Source: an uncultured Collinsella sp. (lineage in GTDB: Bacteria; Actinomycetota; Coriobacteriia; Coriobacteriales; Coriobacteriaceae). From it: DNA of 64,000 nucleotides. The position numbers were made by a program, and so were the translations under genes. The notes under the pieces were generated by a model. That model ran no database searches, was not told the DNA's origin, and saw only the letters and a list, made by a program, of their open reading frames with translations. Positions 61,332-64,000 of this stretch are shown piece by piece (within the stretch, counting starts at the first letter, position 1; each line of letters opens with the position of its first letter). The DNA is taken from assembly GCA_900543605.1 (NCBI GenBank), contig UQSK01000002.1, positions 1 through 64,000 on the forward strand, written 5' to 3'.

Positions 61332-61359
61332 GCAATGCAAATTTGCTTGCAAGTACGAT

Positions 61360-62820
61360 TTAGCGCACCTGAGCGACGTAAGCGACGTTGGTCGAGGAGA
61401 CCTTATCCTCGAGTTGGACGCTCATGCGGGGATCGCCAGCGGTAGCGACGGTCAGATCGCCGGCCTCAACGTAGCCGAGCTCCTTAGCGGTCTCGATCGC
61501 CTTGACGATCGTGCCGTTGACGGTGCCCTGGGTGATCTCGGCCTGGTGCGGGATAACGCCCCAGTACATAATCATCTGCTGGACGGCCCACTCGTGGCGG
61601 GAGAACGCGCAGATCGGCATGTTGGGACGGAAGTGCGAGATCAGGCGAGCGGTGCGACCGGTGGTCGTCGGCACGGTGATGCACTTGGCGCCAACGGTGG
61701 TGGCCATGTTCACAGCGGACATACCCACAACGTTGTTGACGACGCGGGTGCCGTGGGCGTCGGCCGGAACCTCGAGCGGAGCGTGAGCCGGGAGGTACTT
61801 CTCGGTCTCGAGAGCAATGCTGGCCTGCATCTTGACGGCCTCGACCGGGTACTTACCGGCAGCGGACTCGCCGGACAGCATAACGGCGTCGGTGCCGTCG
61901 TAGATGGCGTTAGCAACGTCGGCAACCTCGGCGCGCGTCGGGCGCGGGTTCTGCTGCATGGAGTCGAGCATCTGCGTAGCGGTGATGACGGGCTTGTAGG
62001 CCGCGTTGCACTTGGCGATGATCTCCTTCTGGATGTGGGGAACGAGCTCGGGCTTGATCTCGATGCCCAGGTCGCCACGGGCGACCATGATGCCGTCGGA
62101 TGCCTCGAGGATCTCATCGAAGTTCTCGACGCCCAGGGCGCACTCGATCTTCGGGAAGATCGTCACGTGCTCGCCACCGTTCTCGCGGCAAAGCTCGCGG
62201 ATACCGCGGACGGACTCGCCGTCGCGGATGAAGGAAGCGGCGATGTAGTCGATGTTCTCGGTCAGGCCAAAGAGGATGTCCTGACGATCGCGCTCGGTGA
62301 TGGCGGGCAGCGAGATGTTGACGTTGGGCATGTTGACGCCCTTGCGCTCGCCGATCAGGCCGTCGTTCTTGACGACGCAGGTCATGTCCTGGCCGTCGAC
62401 GGACTCGACCTCGAGGGCAACCAGGCCGTCATCGATCAGGATGAGGGAGCCCTTCTCGACCTCGGAGGGCAGAGCCAGGTAGTCGAGGGAGATGTGCTCA
62501 GCGGTGCCGTGGAAATCCTCGGACGTGGGCTGAGCGGTGACGACGATCTTGTCGCCGGTCTTGACGGCAACCTTCTTGCCATCGACCAAAAGGCCGGTGC
62601 GGACCTCGGGGCCCTTGGTGTCGAGCAGGATGCCGACGGGCATGCCGAGCTCCTTGGAAATACGGCGGACGCGCTCGATGCGACCGTGGTGCTCGTCGTA
62701 GGAGCCGTGCGAGAAGTTAAAACGGGCGACGTTCATGCCCGCTTTGATCATCTCGCGGATGGTCTCGTCGCTATCGCAGGCGGGACCCATGGTGCATACA
62801 ATCTTAGTGCGCTTGTACAT
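61360..62820 (-). CDS. pyk: Pyruvate kinase
   Basis: A 486-residue PEP-to-pyruvate kinase, glycolysis. RTKIVCTMGPACDSDETIREMIKAGMNVARFNFSHG, the active-site IFPKIECALGVENFDEILEASDGIMVARGDLGIEI (Lys and Glu ligands), and VITATQMLDSMQQNPRPTRAEVADVANAIYDGTDAVMLSGESAAGKYPVEAV are canonical. The C-terminal allosteric domain is present. GGAGGTCTGA precedes the ATG. Single gene with strong terminator. Confidence 0.95.
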   Translation of the reverse strand: MYKRTKIVCTMGPACDSDETIREMIKAGMNVARFNFSHGSYDEHHGRIERVRRISKELGMPVGILLDTKGPEVRTGLLVDGKKVAVKTGDKIVVTAQPTSEDFHGTAEHISLDYLALPSEVEKGSLILIDDGLVALEVESVDGQDMTCVVKNDGLIGERKGVNMPNVNISLPAITERDRQDILFGLTENIDYIAASFIRDGESVRGIRELCRENGGEHVTIFPKIECALGVENFDEILEASDGIMVARGDLGIEIKPELVPHIQKEIIAKCNAAYKPVITATQMLDSMQQNPRPTRAEVADVANAIYDGTDAVMLSGESAAGKYPVEAVKMQASIALETEKYLPAHAPLEVPADAHGTRVVNNVVGMSAVNMATTVGAKCITVPTTTGRTARLISHFRPNMPICAFSRHEWAVQQMIMYWGVIPHQAEITQGTVNGTIVKAIETAKELGYVEAGDLTVATAGDPRMSVQLEDKVSSTNVAYVAQVR

Positions 62821-63157
62821 TCAGACCTCCATCTGACATCGTCTTGCGCTGATAGATAAACCATAAGAAATAAAACTGAGATGATTATAACGAAATGACG
62901 ACCGAATACCCCAAAAAATCGACCGTATGCCGAATTAGAAGTTCATTTTTTGCGGAAAAACGGTATATGCAAAAACTTTACCAACCGTTCTAACCGCTGC
63001 TATCTGGGCGATATTTTAGTTCGATGATGCGCCGAAGAAAAAACGTTTTATCAATGTTGAGCATCACACGGTCTGCACCGTTGCTTATGGACCGTATTTC
63101 CAAATGGATTGTTTTGGCTAGACGCGTTGCTTTGGGGTACCATAGCTCCACTATCAA
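62821..63157. other. AT-rich divergent promoter region
   Basis: About 340 bases between pyk and the ATPase leader. AT-rich relative to the rest of the window, no ORF. It must hold the pyk promoter (minus) and the promoter of the ATPase transcript (plus), but neither is clear enough to place. Confidence 0.5.
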
Positions 63158-63254
63158 CTGCCGCTCAGCACGGCAGCCTTGATGAGCCCTTGCCCTTCTC
63201 CTGGGAATTATGATCGGGCATCAATCTGCTGAGTGGCCCGAATCCCAGGAGGGG
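63158..63254 (+). promoter_or_regulatory. Structured RNA leader (candidate riboswitch) of the P-type ATPase
   Basis: Hairpin 1 is CTGCCG-CTCAGCA-CGGCAG (63158-63176). Its 7-base loop is exactly complementary to TGCTGAG (63227-63233), which allows a pseudoknot. Hairpin 2 pairs TTGATG+CCC (63179-63189, AG bulge) with GGG+CATCAA (63216-63224). Its loop contains CTCCTGGGA (63198-63206), exactly complementary to TCCCAGGAG (63243-63251), which overlaps the AGGAGGGG ribosome site of the ATPase. This layout suggests ligand-controlled sequestration of the ribosome site. I cannot match it to a known riboswitch class. Confidence 0.7.
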
Positions 63255-63261
63255 ACTCTAT

Positions 63262-64000
63262 ATGCAAAAGGAATACCTGTCCGCTGCGGCGGAGGTGCTC
63301 AGCGACCAAGGTGTCGATGAGCACCTTGGCCTGAGCAACGACGAGGCGTCGTCGCGCCTCGCCAAGACAGGCCTTAACAAGCTCGAGGAAGCCGAGAAGA
63401 CGCCGCTGTGGAAGCGTTTCTTTGAGCAGATGGCCGACCCCATGGTCATCATGCTGATCGTTGCCGCCGTCATCAGCGCGCTCACGGGCATGGTCAAGGG
63501 CGAGCCCGACTTTGCCGATGTCGTCATCATCATGTTCGTCGTTATCGTCAACTCGGTGCTGGGCGTGGTCCAGGAAGCCAAGAGCGAGGAGGCCCTCGAG
63601 GCCCTGCAGGAGATGAGCGCGGCGCAGTCCAAGGTACTGCGCGACGGCAAGCTCGTGCACCTGCCGAGCGCCGAGCTCGTGCCCGGCGACGTGATCATGC
63701 TCGAGGCGGGCGACTCCGTCCCGGCCGACTGCCGCGTCCTCGAGAGCGCCACGATGAAGATCGAAGAGGCCGCACTCACCGGCGAGTCCGTGCCCGTAGA
63801 GAAGCACGCCAACGTGATCGAGCTTGCCGCGGGCACCGATGACGTGCCGCTCGGCGATCGCAAGAACATGTGCTACATGGGTTCCACCGTTGTGTACGGC
63901 CGTGGCCGCGCCGTCGTGGTCGGCACCGGCATGGATACCGAGATGGGCAAGATTGCCGGTGCCCTGGCCGAGGCCAAGGAAGAGCTTACGCCGCTGCAGG
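63262..64000 (+). CDS. Calcium-type P-type ATPase, 5' part
   Basis: The first ~246 residues of a P2-type cation ATPase; the gene runs off the window. Cation_ATPase_N domain (LSNDEASSRLAKTGLNKLEEAEKTPLWKRFFEQM), TM1-TM2 (VIMLIVAAVISALTG; VVIIMFVVIVNSVLGVVQE), and the actuator domain with VPGDVIMLEAGDSVPADCRVLES and ALTGESVPVEK (TGES) are seen. Ca2+ or Mn2+ efflux is likely from the SERCA/PMR1-like pattern. ATG at 63262 lies behind AGGAGGGG, which the RNA leader can mask. Confidence 0.92.
   Translation, partial: MQKEYLSAAAEVLSDQGVDEHLGLSNDEASSRLAKTGLNKLEEAEKTPLWKRFFEQMADPMVIMLIVAAVISALTGMVKGEPDFADVVIIMFVVIVNSVLGVVQEAKSEEALEALQEMSAAQSKVLRDGKLVHLPSAELVPGDVIMLEAGDSVPADCRVLESATMKIEEAALTGESVPVEKHANVIELAAGTDDVPLGDRKNMCYMGSTVVYGRGRAVVVGTGMDTEMGKIAGALAEAKEELTPLQ

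Noticed and set aside
61279..62859. 526-codon plus-strand ORF opposite pyk
   Set aside because: Antisense shadow of pyruvate kinase, starting inside its terminator.

Overview
The window is a high-GC bacterial chromosome segment that most resembles the gut actinobacterium Collinsella (class Coriobacteriia). This rests on gene content and style: an anaerobic ribonucleotide reductase NrdDG with no aerobic enzyme in view, a DUF3793/flavodoxin pair, a DUF4012 envelope protein, a fructoselysine-type catabolic cluster, strong AGGAGG ribosome sites with many GTG/TTG starts, and abundant long intergenic palindromes. The genus is an inference. The sequence is the raw end of an assembled contig: bases 1-49 are an untrimmed Illumina Nextera i5 adapter joined to a truncated ettA.

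Layout. 0.05-3.2 kb: ettA fragment, an SdpR/SdpI-like repressor and membrane-protein pair, tcdA and a TatD nuclease. 3.2-3.4 kb: a 230-bp element with 34-bp terminal inverted repeats. 3.5-10.3 kb (minus strand): an operon for an Amadori-type compound, with a GntR/UTRA regulator, YfcC-type transporter, YtcJ-like amidohydrolase, FrlC-like epimerase, FrlB-like deglycase and FrlD-like kinase. 10.4-12 kb: two HAD phosphatases. 12.5-15.3 kb: an unusual three-gene operon (unknown protein, ClpP-like protease, soluble VirD4/TraG-like ATPase) with no other conjugation gene. 15.5-20 kb: pgi, a lone iron-ADH nucleotide-binding domain, and a LexA-controlled Y-family polymerase/YolD operon. 20-31 kb: a copper-type HMA protein, DUF3793 and flavodoxin, a polar amino-acid ABC importer, endonuclease IV, oxidoreductases, a ketopantoate reductase-like protein and a secreted protein.

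31-46 kb: metY with a leader peptide and a divergent LysR regulator, rnhA, oxidoreductase, acylphosphatase, a Fur-family regulator, a SlyD/UreE-like pair, M19 dipeptidase, a YgjP-like metallopeptidase, folate genes folE-HD-folB, and nrdDG behind tandem NrdR boxes. 46-53 kb: tRNA-Val(GAC), an EamA exporter, a DUF4012 protein, glmM and an M32 carboxypeptidase. 53-64 kb: a T-box riboswitch with pheST, a cobalt/nickel ECF transporter cbiMQO behind a palindromic operator, a zinc-phospholipase-C-like protein, pyruvate kinase, and the start of a calcium-type P-type ATPase behind a structured RNA leader.

The strongest candidates for something undescribed are: (1) the P-type ATPase leader at 63158-63254, where a 7-nt hairpin loop is fully complementary to a downstream segment and the loop of a second hairpin is complementary to the ribosome-binding site; (2) the ClpP-like/VirD4-like operon at 12464-15332; (3) the 17-codon Cys/Met-containing leader peptide before metY; (4) the SlyD plus orphan UreE-like pair; and (5) several distinct families of long intergenic inverted repeats.
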